A stretch of DNA of 5,901 bases from Thiomargarita sp. (GCA_020721025.1 DYNO01000191.1:1-5901), one strand, 5' to 3'; shown: positions 1 through 5,901, counted from the stretch's first letter. Notes: generated by a model from the letters alone, not told the origin. Numbers and translations are program-made.

Positions 1-121
1 TTATACAATAGTGGTTATCAATCGACAAATCTATAAACGATTTAGGAACACTATAACACATAACATTCTTTCTCTGTTATCATTACTCCCTATCCGCTTC
101 AACCCGTTAGTCAAAATCACT
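1..121. other. Upstream leader of dprA; no supported gene
   Basis: This stretch is open in the dprA frame from a GTG at position 11, but the 37 residues it would add have no resemblance to the DprA N-terminus. I read it as noncoding leader, or the tail of an intergenic region that begins outside the window. It is AT-rich. It contains a TATAAC hexamer at 52-57 that could be a -10 box, but no acceptable -35 box lies at the right distance, so I do not call a promoter. No RNA gene or repeat is visible. Confidence 0.5.
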
Positions 122-1276
122 GTGAATTTAGAAAAACAAGAGCTTGAGTATTGGTTAGCGTTAGCCCGCGCGCCCGGGGTGGGTCCCGTCAGGTTTGCGC
201 AATTGTTGAAACGTTTTGACTCACCTCAAGGGGTATTTGCTGCATTTCCTCATGATTGGATCAGTTTTGGCTTAAAACAGTCTCTGATCGATTATTTGCA
301 ACAACCTGATTGGACAGCCGTCGCTCAAGATATGGCATGGTCAAAAGGGGTAAATAATCACATCATCACCTTGGCTCACCCCAGTTATCCGATATATTTA
401 CGTCAAATTTACGATCCTCCGCCCGTCCTCTTTGTACATGGTGATATTCAGCTTTTATCTCAATCTCCCTTAGCGATAGTGGGTTCTCGTCAGCCCAGTT
501 TTGAAGGCGATCAAACCGCACGGTCTTTTGCAGAAATCCTGTCTCGCACCGGTTTTACTATCGTCAGTGGTCTGGCTTTTGGGATTGATGCGGCAAGTCA
601 TACGGGCGCGTTGGCAGGCACGGGAAAAACGGTTGCTGTGGCAGGCACCGGTTTAGATCAGGTTTATCCCGCGCAACATTTAAAACTGGCACATCAGATC
701 GCAGAAAAAGGGGCGTTAATTTCTGAATTTCCTCCCGGCACACCTCCGGCAGCCACCAACTTTCCGCGCCGTAATCGAATTATCAGCGGCATGAGTTTGG
801 GTACGTTAGTGGTTGAAGCTTCAGTAAAAAGTGGCTCGCTCATCACTGCGCGTTATGCAGTGGAGCAGGGACGGGAAGTGTTTGCAATACCGGGGGCATT
901 GTCGAATTCTCAAGCCAAAGGTTGTCACGCACTCATTAAAACTGGGGCAAAATTGGTTGAAACTCCAGAAGATATTACTGAAGAATTACGTTTGCATTTA
1001 CCAACCGTTTGGCAGCAAGAACTGGTTGAAAAATCAGTTAAAAATCCACCCATGCCCGCCGAGCTGCAACCCGCCGTCACGCCGCTGCCATTATTTGAAA
1101 ATGATGCAGAATATAACGTCTTGTTAAAATATATGAGCGCAACTGCCACGTCGATAGACAAATTAGTTGATCTCAGTGGCTTGACAGCGGAAGCAATTTC
1201 CTCCATGCTACTAATCTTAGAACTGCAAGGCGTGGTTAAATCCGTGTCGGGGGGCTTGTATTTACGAATCAAGTAG
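122..1276 (+). CDS. dprA: DNA-processing protein DprA (Smf), RecA loader on single-stranded DNA
   Basis: DprA binds incoming single-stranded DNA in the cytoplasm during natural transformation and helps load RecA. It is also conserved in bacteria not known to be competent. From a GTG at 122 the protein has 384 residues, close to E. coli Smf (about 374). The N-terminal part (about 5-35) carries a helix-hairpin-helix-like segment, LARAPGVGPVRF. The Rossmann-like DprA core spans about 85-290, with AIVGSRQPS near 118-126, SGLAFGIDAASH at 149-160, FPRRNRIISG at 214-223 and GSLITAR at 238-244. The last 60 residues look like the winged-helix C-terminal domain (DprA_WH). I chose GTG 122 because homology begins there (VNLEKQELEYWLALARAPG). 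Neither this start nor the in-frame GTG at 11 has a clear Shine-Dalgarno sequence. The methyltransferase follows after 63 bp on the same strand. The protein looks intact. Confidence 0.95.
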   Translation: MNLEKQELEYWLALARAPGVGPVRFAQLLKRFDSPQGVFAAFPHDWISFGLKQSLIDYLQQPDWTAVAQDMAWSKGVNNHIITLAHPSYPIYLRQIYDPPPVLFVHGDIQLLSQSPLAIVGSRQPSFEGDQTARSFAEILSRTGFTIVSGLAFGIDAASHTGALAGTGKTVAVAGTGLDQVYPAQHLKLAHQIAEKGALISEFPPGTPPAATNFPRRNRIISGMSLGTLVVEASVKSGSLITARYAVEQGREVFAIPGALSNSQAKGCHALIKTGAKLVETPEDITEELRLHLPTVWQQELVEKSVKNPPMPAELQPAVTPLPLFENDAEYNVLLKYMSATATSIDKLVDLSGLTAEAISSMLLILELQGVVKSVSGGLYLRIK

Positions 1277-1339
1277 CGCGTTTGTTGCAATTCTGTTACG
1301 ATTAACTCTCTTATCCCTCAAACCGTTGTCGAGAAATCA

Positions 1340-2155
1340 ATGTCCGTTGTGCAACGTGAAAACCTTATTCCGTTTCAGTCTGACGCGCATAAGAAATTAT
1401 GGTTTCATGATAAAAACATTGCATTATTTCAAGCCGATTGTTTAAATCGTGAAACGTTTGAGGGCGAACTGTTTGATCTCATAGTCACTTCACCGCCGTA
1501 CAATGTTGGCATTGCATATCACTCGAATAATGATGAATTAAACTATGAAAGTTATTTGGCATTTTCCCGTCAGTGGTTAAGAAATTGTTATCATTGGAGT
1601 TTACCCGAAGCTCGTTTGTTGTTAAACGTCCCTTTGGATAAAAATAAGGGTGGACATCACAGTGTAGGGGCAGATATCACGACGCTGGCGCAACAGGTGG
1701 GTTGGCGATACCATTCAACGATTGTTTGGAATGAAGGCAATATTTCCAGACGCACGGCATGGGGTTCATGGCTTTCTGCATCTGCCCCCCATGTTATCGC
1801 GCCGGTCGAATTAATTCTTGTTTTATATAAAGATAGTTGGAAAAAACTGAGAGGCAGTAAAATTTCCGATATCTCCAAAGATGAGTTTATGACGTGGACA
1901 AATGGGATTTGGACATTTAACGGCGAGAGTAAGAAGCGTATTGGACATCCCGCCCCATTTCCAAGAGAACTGCCGCGCCGTTGCATCAAATTATTCAGTT
2001 ATGTCGATGATTTGGTGCTTGATCCTTTTTGTGGCAGTGGCACCACGTTACTTGAAGCGCAATTGAATCAACGCCGGGCGATAGGTTTAGAATTGGATGA
2101 AGCCTATTGCAAATTAGCAGCGCAACGACTCGTTGAAGCCATTGGATTGTTCTGA
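1340..2155 (+). CDS. Beta-class DNA amino-methyltransferase (N6-adenine or N4-cytosine), no endonuclease partner visible
   Basis: The 271-residue protein should transfer a methyl group from S-adenosylmethionine to an exocyclic amino group in DNA. The catalytic motif IV is TSPPYN at residues 50-55. The AdoMet-binding motif I is DPFCGSGTT at 228-236, followed by GLELDEAYC (249-257), and a motif X-like HPAPFP lies at 203-208. Motif IV precedes motif I, with a likely target-recognition region between them (about 130-200, including IVWNEGNISRRTAWGSW). This order defines the beta class. SPPY is common in N4-cytosine enzymes but also occurs in N6-adenine enzymes, so the target base and recognition sequence cannot be read here. 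A GAGA at 1331-1334 sits 5 nt before the ATG. No restriction gene flanks it, so it looks solitary within this window. It separates dprA from smg, which are usually adjacent. Base composition does not stand out from its neighbours by eye. All key motifs are present, so it is probably active. Confidence 0.92.
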   Translation: MSVVQRENLIPFQSDAHKKLWFHDKNIALFQADCLNRETFEGELFDLIVTSPPYNVGIAYHSNNDELNYESYLAFSRQWLRNCYHWSLPEARLLLNVPLDKNKGGHHSVGADITTLAQQVGWRYHSTIVWNEGNISRRTAWGSWLSASAPHVIAPVELILVLYKDSWKKLRGSKISDISKDEFMTWTNGIWTFNGESKKRIGHPAPFPRELPRRCIKLFSYVDDLVLDPFCGSGTTLLEAQLNQRRAIGLELDEAYCKLAAQRLVEAIGLF

Positions 2156-2158
2156 AAC

Positions 2159-2188
2159 CTGACAGAGATTTTTAACCTAAATAGTAAT
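2159..2188 (+). promoter_or_regulatory. Weak candidate promoter before smg
   Basis: CTGACA at 2159-2164 matches the -35 consensus at five of six bases. AGTAAT at 2183-2188 matches the -10 consensus at four of six, with an 18-bp spacer. The site lies 20 bp before the smg ATG. Similar matches occur by chance in AT-rich DNA, and smg could equally be read through from upstream genes. This is a suggestion only. Confidence 0.2.
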
Positions 2189-2208
2189 GGCATAACAGGC
2201 ATAATACG

Positions 2209-2688
2209 ATGAAAGAAAACATGTTAGACGTATTAATGTATTTATTTGAACACTTTATGGACGAAGATAACCAAATCAGTCACGATCAAGATACCCTCAA
2301 AGTGGAATTGGTCGCCGCCGGATTTCAAGGAACCGAAGTGAATAAAGCATTTGCGTGGTTAGAAGCGTTGTCAGAACAGCAAATCGTCGAGGAAAATTTT
2401 AAACAAAGCACCATTTCCTTACGAATTTATTTACCTGACGAATGTGACAAGTTAGATGTAGAATGTCGAGGTTTTCTCATGTTCCTAGAGCAGGCAAATA
2501 TTTTAGACCCGCAAACGCGTGAGTTAGTGATTGATCGCGTGATGGAATTGGATACAGAAGAATTTACGTTGGATCAGCTCAAATGGGTCGTTTTAATGGT
2601 GCTCTTTAATCAACCTGATCAAGAAAGCTCTTTGGCGTGGATGGAAGATTTGGTTTACGATGAGGTGATGCAAGGTAAATTTCACTAA
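2209..2688 (+). CDS. smg: Smg family protein (DUF494), function unknown
   Basis: This small, presumably cytosolic protein has 159 residues; E. coli Smg has about 157. The family is typical of beta- and gammaproteobacteria and usually sits directly after dprA. Its biochemical role is not established. Hallmarks visible here are the N-terminal LDVLMYLFEHF (6-16), the central CRGFLMFLEQANIL (86-99), RELVIDRVMELD (104-115) and the C-terminal LDQLKWVVLMVLFNQP (121-136). The hydrophobic stretches look like amphipathic helices, and I see no signal peptide or membrane span. The ATG at 2209 is preferred. An in-frame ATG at 2221 would give the E. coli-like beginning M-[FL]-DVLMYLFE and is a real alternative. 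The ribosome site is weak (AGG at 2197-2199, 9 nt before the first ATG). The gene lies 53 bp after the methyltransferase and 80 bp before topA. Confidence 0.93.
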   Translation: MKENMLDVLMYLFEHFMDEDNQISHDQDTLKVELVAAGFQGTEVNKAFAWLEALSEQQIVEENFKQSTISLRIYLPDECDKLDVECRGFLMFLEQANILDPQTRELVIDRVMELDTEEFTLDQLKWVVLMVLFNQPDQESSLAWMEDLVYDEVMQGKFH

Positions 2689-2692
2689 ATTT

Positions 2693-2711
2693 CAACCGGT
2701 TGTTTGCAACC
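2693..2711 (+). other. Small overlapping palindrome and hairpin between smg and topA
   Basis: CAACCGGTTG at 2693-2702 is a perfect 10-bp palindrome. Overlapping it, GGTTG (2698-2702) pairs with CAACC (2707-2711) around the loop TTTG. The two structures are mutually exclusive. No T-run follows, so it is not a standard rho-independent terminator. It could be a weak attenuating hairpin, an operator or chance. The rest of the 80-bp gap is pyrimidine-rich and shows no Shine-Dalgarno for topA. Confidence 0.3.
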
Positions 2712-2768
2712 TCCATTCACCTACCCCTTTAACCCACTTTCAAGACCGGTGTCACCGTCCTTTTACCC

Positions 2769-5078
2769 ATGAATAAAAATCTCGTTGTTGTTGAATCTCC
2801 TGCCAAAGCGAAAACGATTGAAAAATATCTTGGCGCAGATTTTAAAGTGTTAGCATCGTATGGACATGTCCGTGATTTATTGCCCAAAGAAGGCTCGGTT
2901 GATACCCAGCACGATTTTGCAATGCGTTACGAAATCATTGAAAAGAATGCGAAACACATTGAAGCCATCAGTAAAGCCATGCAGCACGCCACCGCCCTTT
3001 ATCTCGCGACCGACCCTGATCGCGAAGGTGAAGCCATTTCTTGGCATGTGTATGAACTGTTACGCCAAAACAATTTGTTGCACAATAAGCCAATTCATCG
3101 CGTTGTATTTCATGAAATTACCAAGCAAGCTGTACAAGATGCCATTCGCAACCCGCGGGATATTTCGATGGAATTGGTCAATGCCCAACAAGCACGTCGG
3201 GTTTTAGACTATCTCGTGGGATTTAATTTATCGCCAGTGTTATGGAAAAAAATTCGTTACGGACTTTCCGCCGGTCGGGTGCAAAGTCCCGCATTGCGGA
3301 TGATTGTTGAGCGGGAATTGGAAATTGAACAGTTCAAGCCACAAGAATATTGGTCGATAGAAGCCGAGAATGAGAAGAATAAACAAAAGTTTATCGCACG
3401 GCTCACCATCTATCAGGGCGAGAAATTAACCCAATTCAGCATTAACAACACCGAACAAGCGCATCAAGTACGTGACAATCTCGCCAAGATCGCCGCTGGC
3501 AAGTTGCAAGTGATCAAAGTTGAGAAAAAACAACGCAAACGCCAACCCGCGCCCCCGTTTACCACTTCCACTTTGCAGCAAGAGGCTTCGCGCAAATTGG
3601 GCTTTACCACCAAACGGACGATGCAAACCGCGCAAAAATTGTATGAAGGCATTAACGTGGGCAAGGGCGCAGAAGGGTTAATTACCTACATGCGGACGGA
3701 CTCGGTGAATTTGGCACAAGAAGCGGTGGCGGATATTCGAGAATTGATCACCCAGCGATATGGCGCGCATAATTTGCCTGCTGAACCCAATGTGTATAAA
3801 ACCAAGTCGAAAAATGCCCAAGAAGCCCATGAAGCCATTCGACCCACCGCCGCCGCCCGCGCTCCAGAAACTGTAGCCAAGTATTTGAATGAAGACCAGA
3901 TGAAACTTTACACTCTGATTTGGCAACGCACAACAGCCTGTCAGATGATTCATGCGACTTTAGACACGGTGGCGGTGGATTTCAGTTGTGGCGAAGGGAA
4001 TGTATTTCGTGCCAATGGTTCAACAGTGATCGATCCCGGTTTTATGCTCGTTTATCAAGAAGATGTCGATGATAAAAAAGTGGGTGAGGAAGATGAGAAG
4101 ATGTTGCCTAAAATGGAAGTTGGCGAATGGATTAATTTACTAGAAATCGCTGCCAATCAACATTTTACCGAACCGCCGCCGCGTTATACCGAAGCCAGCT
4201 TGGTGAAAACGTTAGAAGAATATGGCATTGGTCGCCCTTCCACGTATTCGAGTATTATCTCGACCTTGCAACAGCGTGAATATGTGATTTTAGAGAAAAA
4301 ACGCTTTCAACCGACTGATGTTGGGCGGATTGTCAATAAATTCTTGACTGAACATTTCACGCAATACGTTGATTATCATTTTACGGCAAAGTTGGAAGAT
4401 GAATTGGATGCGGTTTCACGCGGTGAGCAGCAGTGGATTCCGTTGATGCGTAAGTTTTGGGATAAATTCAAGAAGTTGGTGGATGAAAAACAATTGACCG
4501 TTGATCGCAAGGATGTGACGCATGAAGCCCTTGAAGAATTATGTCCCAAATGCAACAAACAGTTAAGTATTCGGTTGGGCAAACGGGGACGGTTTATCAG
4601 TTGTTCTGGTTTTCCGGAATGTGATTACGCTCGGAATTTAGATGATAATGGCGAAACTCCCGCCGCTGCCGAAGTGGTGGAAGGGCGCAGTTGTCCGTTG
4701 TGTAATTCGCCGTTGCATGTCAAACAGGCGCGCAATGGTGGGGAGAAATTTATCGGTTGCAGCAACTATCCGAAGTGCAAACATGTTGAACCATCACCAG
4801 AAAATCGCACCGGTGTGGTGTGTCCTGTTTGTCATAAGGGCGAACTGATTAAGCGGAAGTCTCGTTTTGGCACGTTTTTTTATTCCTGTTCTGCTTATCC
4901 TGAATGCAATTATGCCGTATCGCACGTGCCCGTTGCTGAACCATGTCCGAAATGTGGTTGGGAGATTCTGACGATCAAAGTCACGAAACGTTGGGGTACG
5001 CAAAAGGTGTGTCCGCAAAAAGAATGCGATTATGCAGAAACCATTGCCCCGCCAGAAAAAGCAACTCAAGTGACTTGA
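2769..5078 (+). CDS. topA: DNA topoisomerase I (type IA, omega protein) with four C-terminal zinc fingers
   Basis: TopA relaxes negative supercoils behind transcription and replication by cutting one strand through a 5'-phosphotyrosine link, using Mg2+. The 769-residue protein is complete (E. coli, 865). The TOPRIM domain opens with VVVESPAKAKTIEKYLG, whose catalytic glutamate is E9, and carries the DPDREGE acidic triad (D82, D84, E86). It is shorter than in E. coli, where the triad lies about 29 residues later. GLSAGRVQSPALRMI is at 165-179. The active-site tyrosine is Y307 in ITYMRTDS, followed by the conserved R309. EEYGIGRPSTYSSII lies at about 483-497. The tail holds four tetracysteine motifs: C592/595/612/618, C642/645/664/670, C685/688/707/713 and C726/729/748/753. 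E. coli has three zinc-binding ones plus two cysteine-free ribbons. The ATG at 2769 is where homology starts, although no ribosome site precedes it. It lies 80 bp after smg and may have its own promoter. Confidence 0.98.
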   Translation: MNKNLVVVESPAKAKTIEKYLGADFKVLASYGHVRDLLPKEGSVDTQHDFAMRYEIIEKNAKHIEAISKAMQHATALYLATDPDREGEAISWHVYELLRQNNLLHNKPIHRVVFHEITKQAVQDAIRNPRDISMELVNAQQARRVLDYLVGFNLSPVLWKKIRYGLSAGRVQSPALRMIVERELEIEQFKPQEYWSIEAENEKNKQKFIARLTIYQGEKLTQFSINNTEQAHQVRDNLAKIAAGKLQVIKVEKKQRKRQPAPPFTTSTLQQEASRKLGFTTKRTMQTAQKLYEGINVGKGAEGLITYMRTDSVNLAQEAVADIRELITQRYGAHNLPAEPNVYKTKSKNAQEAHEAIRPTAAARAPETVAKYLNEDQMKLYTLIWQRTTACQMIHATLDTVAVDFSCGEGNVFRANGSTVIDPGFMLVYQEDVDDKKVGEEDEKMLPKMEVGEWINLLEIAANQHFTEPPPRYTEASLVKTLEEYGIGRPSTYSSIISTLQQREYVILEKKRFQPTDVGRIVNKFLTEHFTQYVDYHFTAKLEDELDAVSRGEQQWIPLMRKFWDKFKKLVDEKQLTVDRKDVTHEALEELCPKCNKQLSIRLGKRGRFISCSGFPECDYARNLDDNGETPAAAEVVEGRSCPLCNSPLHVKQARNGGEKFIGCSNYPKCKHVEPSPENRTGVVCPVCHKGELIKRKSRFGTFFYSCSAYPECNYAVSHVPVAEPCPKCGWEILTIKVTKRWGTQKVCPQKECDYAETIAPPEKATQVT
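5066..5078. repeat. 13-bp palindrome over the topA stop codon
   Basis: TCAAGTGACTTGA has perfect 6-bp arms around a central G, and its last three bases are the topA stop codon. It is followed by AAAAGC with no T-run, so it is not a convincing terminator. The sequence of the last codons could produce it by chance. Confidence 0.35.
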
Positions 5079-5102
5079 AAAGCAACATTTGGCAGAAAAG
5101 AA

Positions 5103-5199
5103 AGCAAGTGTAGGGTGTATAAACGCAGTGCCATGTACCGAAAATTGAAAACTTCAAAACAAGGTGTGTGATGCTTTGCTTGTACACCCTACGCTTGCT
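5103..5199 (+). repeat. 97-nt near-perfect palindromic (REP/MITE-like) element
   Basis: The arms 5103-5139 and 5163-5199 pair across one centre at 5151 with no bulge. By hand I count 26 Watson-Crick pairs, 8 G-T (G-U in RNA) pairs and 3 mismatches over 37 positions. The outer 17 pairs (AGCAAGTGTAGGGTGTA with TACACCCTACGCTTGCT) are perfect except for one wobble. Inside, after a symmetric 5 x 5 internal loop, TTGAA (5145-5149) pairs with TTCAA (5153-5157) around AAC. It fills most of the gap between topA and the DUF29 gene. The 3' arm ends 13 nt before the gene's GGAG ribosome site, so in an mRNA the hairpin would sit in the 5' leader. Terminal GTAGGGTG-type palindromes recur in my memory of Beggiatoa-like and cyanobacterial genomes, but genome copy number is unknown here. 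It carries no transposase. It may also end topA transcripts, although no T-run follows. Confidence 0.85.
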
Positions 5200-5212
5200 G
5201 CTTGGATTTATT

Positions 5213-5216
5213 GGAG
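5213..5216 (+). promoter_or_regulatory. Ribosome binding site that decides the DUF29 start
   Basis: GGAG lies 7 nt before the ATG at 5224 but only 4 nt before the in-frame TTG at 5221. The spacing favours the ATG. It is the clearest Shine-Dalgarno sequence in the window, since dprA and topA lack one and smg has only a weak one. Confidence 0.75.
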
Positions 5217-5223
5217 TTAATTG

Positions 5224-5697
5224 ATGACGGCACAAAATTTATACGATAAAGATTTTTACGGTTGGATTTATCACAACATTGAATTGATTCGTTTGGGTCA
5301 ATGGGAAGCGATTGATAAAACTTTATTAATTGAAGAGTTAGAAAGCATGGCGAAACGGGATAAACACGAGCTCATCAGCCATCTGATTATTTTAATTGCC
5401 CATCTACTCAAATGGCAGTTTCAATTGAAACAACTTTCTCAAACATGGATCGAATTTGAAGGCAAAAGTTGGAAACGTTCTATTGATGAACAGCGCAAAC
5501 AGATTCAACGTCAATTGAATATGAGTCCCAGCTTAAAATCTTATTTACTACAAGCAGTTGCTGAATCTTATGAAGATGCTGTCGCTTTGGCAAGCAAGGA
5601 AACCCAGCTTTCCATCACGCTATTTCCACTTCATTGCCCTTATACCATCGAACAGTTATTCGACGAAGATTTTTATCCTACACCCGATGATAAATAG
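5224..5697 (+). CDS. DUF29 family protein, function unknown
   Basis: The 157-residue protein matches the DUF29 (Pfam PF01724) pattern throughout. LYDKDFYGWI (6-15) is at the N-terminus, followed by IEELESMAKRDKHEL (36-50) and LIILIAHLLKWQFQ (54-67). Then come W83 in GKSWKRSIDEQRKQI, SPSLKSYL (101-108), and FPLHCPYTIEQLFDEDFYP (134-152) at the C-terminus. The first and last motifs resemble each other (YDKDFY and FDEDFY). The protein is mostly helical by composition, with no signal peptide, membrane span or catalytic motif I can name. Family members are often multicopy in cyanobacteria and filamentous sulfur bacteria, and no firm function is known to me. The start is set by GGAG 7 nt upstream. 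It is bracketed by a 97-nt palindrome before it and a related repeat after it, suggesting a mobile or recently inserted cassette. No partner gene is within the window. Confidence 0.9.
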   Translation: MTAQNLYDKDFYGWIYHNIELIRLGQWEAIDKTLLIEELESMAKRDKHELISHLIILIAHLLKWQFQLKQLSQTWIEFEGKSWKRSIDEQRKQIQRQLNMSPSLKSYLLQAVAESYEDAVALASKETQLSITLFPLHCPYTIEQLFDEDFYPTPDDK

Positions 5698-5710
5698 TTA
5701 TCAAACTCTG

Positions 5711-5767
5711 AGCAAGCGTATGGATAGGGGATCGTGTACCAATTGCTTAGACACCCTACACTTGATC
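5711..5767 (+). repeat. Degenerate copy of the palindromic element after the DUF29 gene
   Basis: Positions 5743-5766 match the right arm of the upstream palindrome (5176-5199) at 20 of 24 bases in the same orientation, sharing ACACCCTAC and CTTG. The possible left arm, AGCAAGCGTATGG at 5711-5723, pairs with 5754-5766 at about 10 of 13 positions. AGCAAGCGTA also resembles the upstream left arm AGCAAGTGTA. The interior is unlike that of the first copy and shorter. I read this as a decayed or rearranged relative that marks the downstream side of the DUF29 gene. Confidence 0.65.
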
Positions 5768-5768
5768 A

Positions 5769-5849
5769 ACCCTTTAGGGTGCACACATTACCCATTAGGG
5801 GATCGGACACAACCCTTTGGGGGTGGCATGACCCATCACCCATTGGTCC
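5769..5849 (+). repeat. Degenerate tandem array of about 20-22-nt ACCC-WTT-RGGG units
   Basis: The core motifs are ACCCTTTAGGGT (5769-5780), ACCCATTAGGGG (5790-5801), ACCCTTTGGGGG (5812-5823) and ACCCATTGGTCC (5838-5849), with an extra ACCCATC at 5831. The first three start 21 and 22 nt apart, and the last is 26 nt on. The cores are themselves near-palindromic (ACCC against GGGT or GGGG). The linkers of the first two units share an ACACA-like end. Units are too short and too variable for CRISPR. Their origin is unclear: they may be decayed copies of short palindromes or a protein-binding array. Confidence 0.55.
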
Positions 5850-5901
5850 TGTTACATTTCTGCTGAACCCGGTTGAACATTGCTGATCTACCGTCCCAAC
5901 A
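5850..5901. other. Unassigned right edge of window
   Basis: No gene is supported in the last 52 bases. The only structure is an odd palindrome, AACC-C-GGTT, at 5866-5874. The repeat-rich region may continue beyond the window. Confidence 0.4.

Noticed and set aside
22..57. Promoter for dprA (TCGACA at 22-27 with TATAAC at 52-57)
   Set aside because: The spacer would be 24 bp, well outside the usual 16-18, and no better -35 box is present.
925..1290. A 121-codon open frame on the minus strand within and just past dprA
   Set aside because: It lies opposite clearly conserved DprA coding sequence, and its translation resembles no family I know. It is a shadow frame.
5103..5199. Standard rho-independent terminator for topA
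   Set aside because: The stem is far longer than usual, the arms are separated by a long structured interior, and no T-run follows the 3' arm. It may still affect transcripts, but a terminator call is not supported.
4981..5235. An 84-codon minus-strand frame across the topA end and the palindrome
   Set aside because: It covers the TopA fourth finger in antisense and then the palindromic repeat. Its protein has no recognisable pattern.
5769..5849. CRISPR array
   Set aside because: The cores are only about 12 nt and vary from unit to unit. The linkers are 9-14 nt, far shorter than spacers, and no cas gene is present.
5558..5866. A 102-codon + frame overlapping the end of the DUF29 gene and running through the repeats
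   Set aside because: Its first half is the out-of-frame shadow of conserved DUF29 sequence, and its second half is translated repeats. It has no ribosome site or recognisable domain.
2691..5877. Shared 9-mer TTCAACCGG at 2691-2699 and, inverted, at 5869-5877
   Set aside because: A single short match with no similarity in the surrounding bases is expected by chance in about 6 kb.

Overview
The window reads as a housekeeping chromosomal segment of a gammaproteobacterium, with a repeat-rich accessory edge at its right end. All five genes I accept lie on the + strand. The order dprA - (methyltransferase) - smg - topA matches the gammaproteobacterial dprA/smg/topA neighbourhood. A Smg (DUF494) protein close to E. 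coli Smg supports that class. The moderate GC content, the DUF29 gene and the palindromic repeats built on GTAGGGTGTA recall filamentous sulfur-oxidizing Thiotrichales such as Beggiatoa and its relatives. That narrower placement is an impression from memory and was not tested by alignment.

Positions 1-2688 hold three DNA-related genes in one direction. dprA (122-1276) encodes the single-strand DNA-binding RecA loader used in transformation. It is followed after 63 bp by a complete beta-class amino-methyltransferase with no visible restriction endonuclease (1340-2155). After another 53 bp comes smg (2209-2688), a conserved small protein of unknown function. The methyltransferase is the unexpected member, because it separates two genes that are usually adjacent. 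topA (2769-5078) follows 80 bp after smg. It encodes a full type IA topoisomerase I with four C-terminal tetracysteine fingers.

Positions 5079-5901 differ in character. A near-perfect 97-nt palindrome (5103-5199) fills most of the gap between topA and a DUF29 gene (5224-5697). A degenerate copy of its right arm lies after the gene (5743-5766). Beyond that is a loose array of roughly 20-22-nt ACCC-WTT-RGGG units (5769-5849). The DUF29 gene is therefore bracketed by related repeats and looks like a small accessory cassette beside topA.

The first four genes all concern DNA handling (uptake/recombination, methylation, supercoiling) apart from the uncharacterised smg. Short same-strand gaps allow co-transcription of dprA, the methyltransferase and smg, but no promoter or terminator is convincing. 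The strongest candidates for something new are the RNA-like palindrome family around DUF29 and the methyltransferase placed next to dprA.
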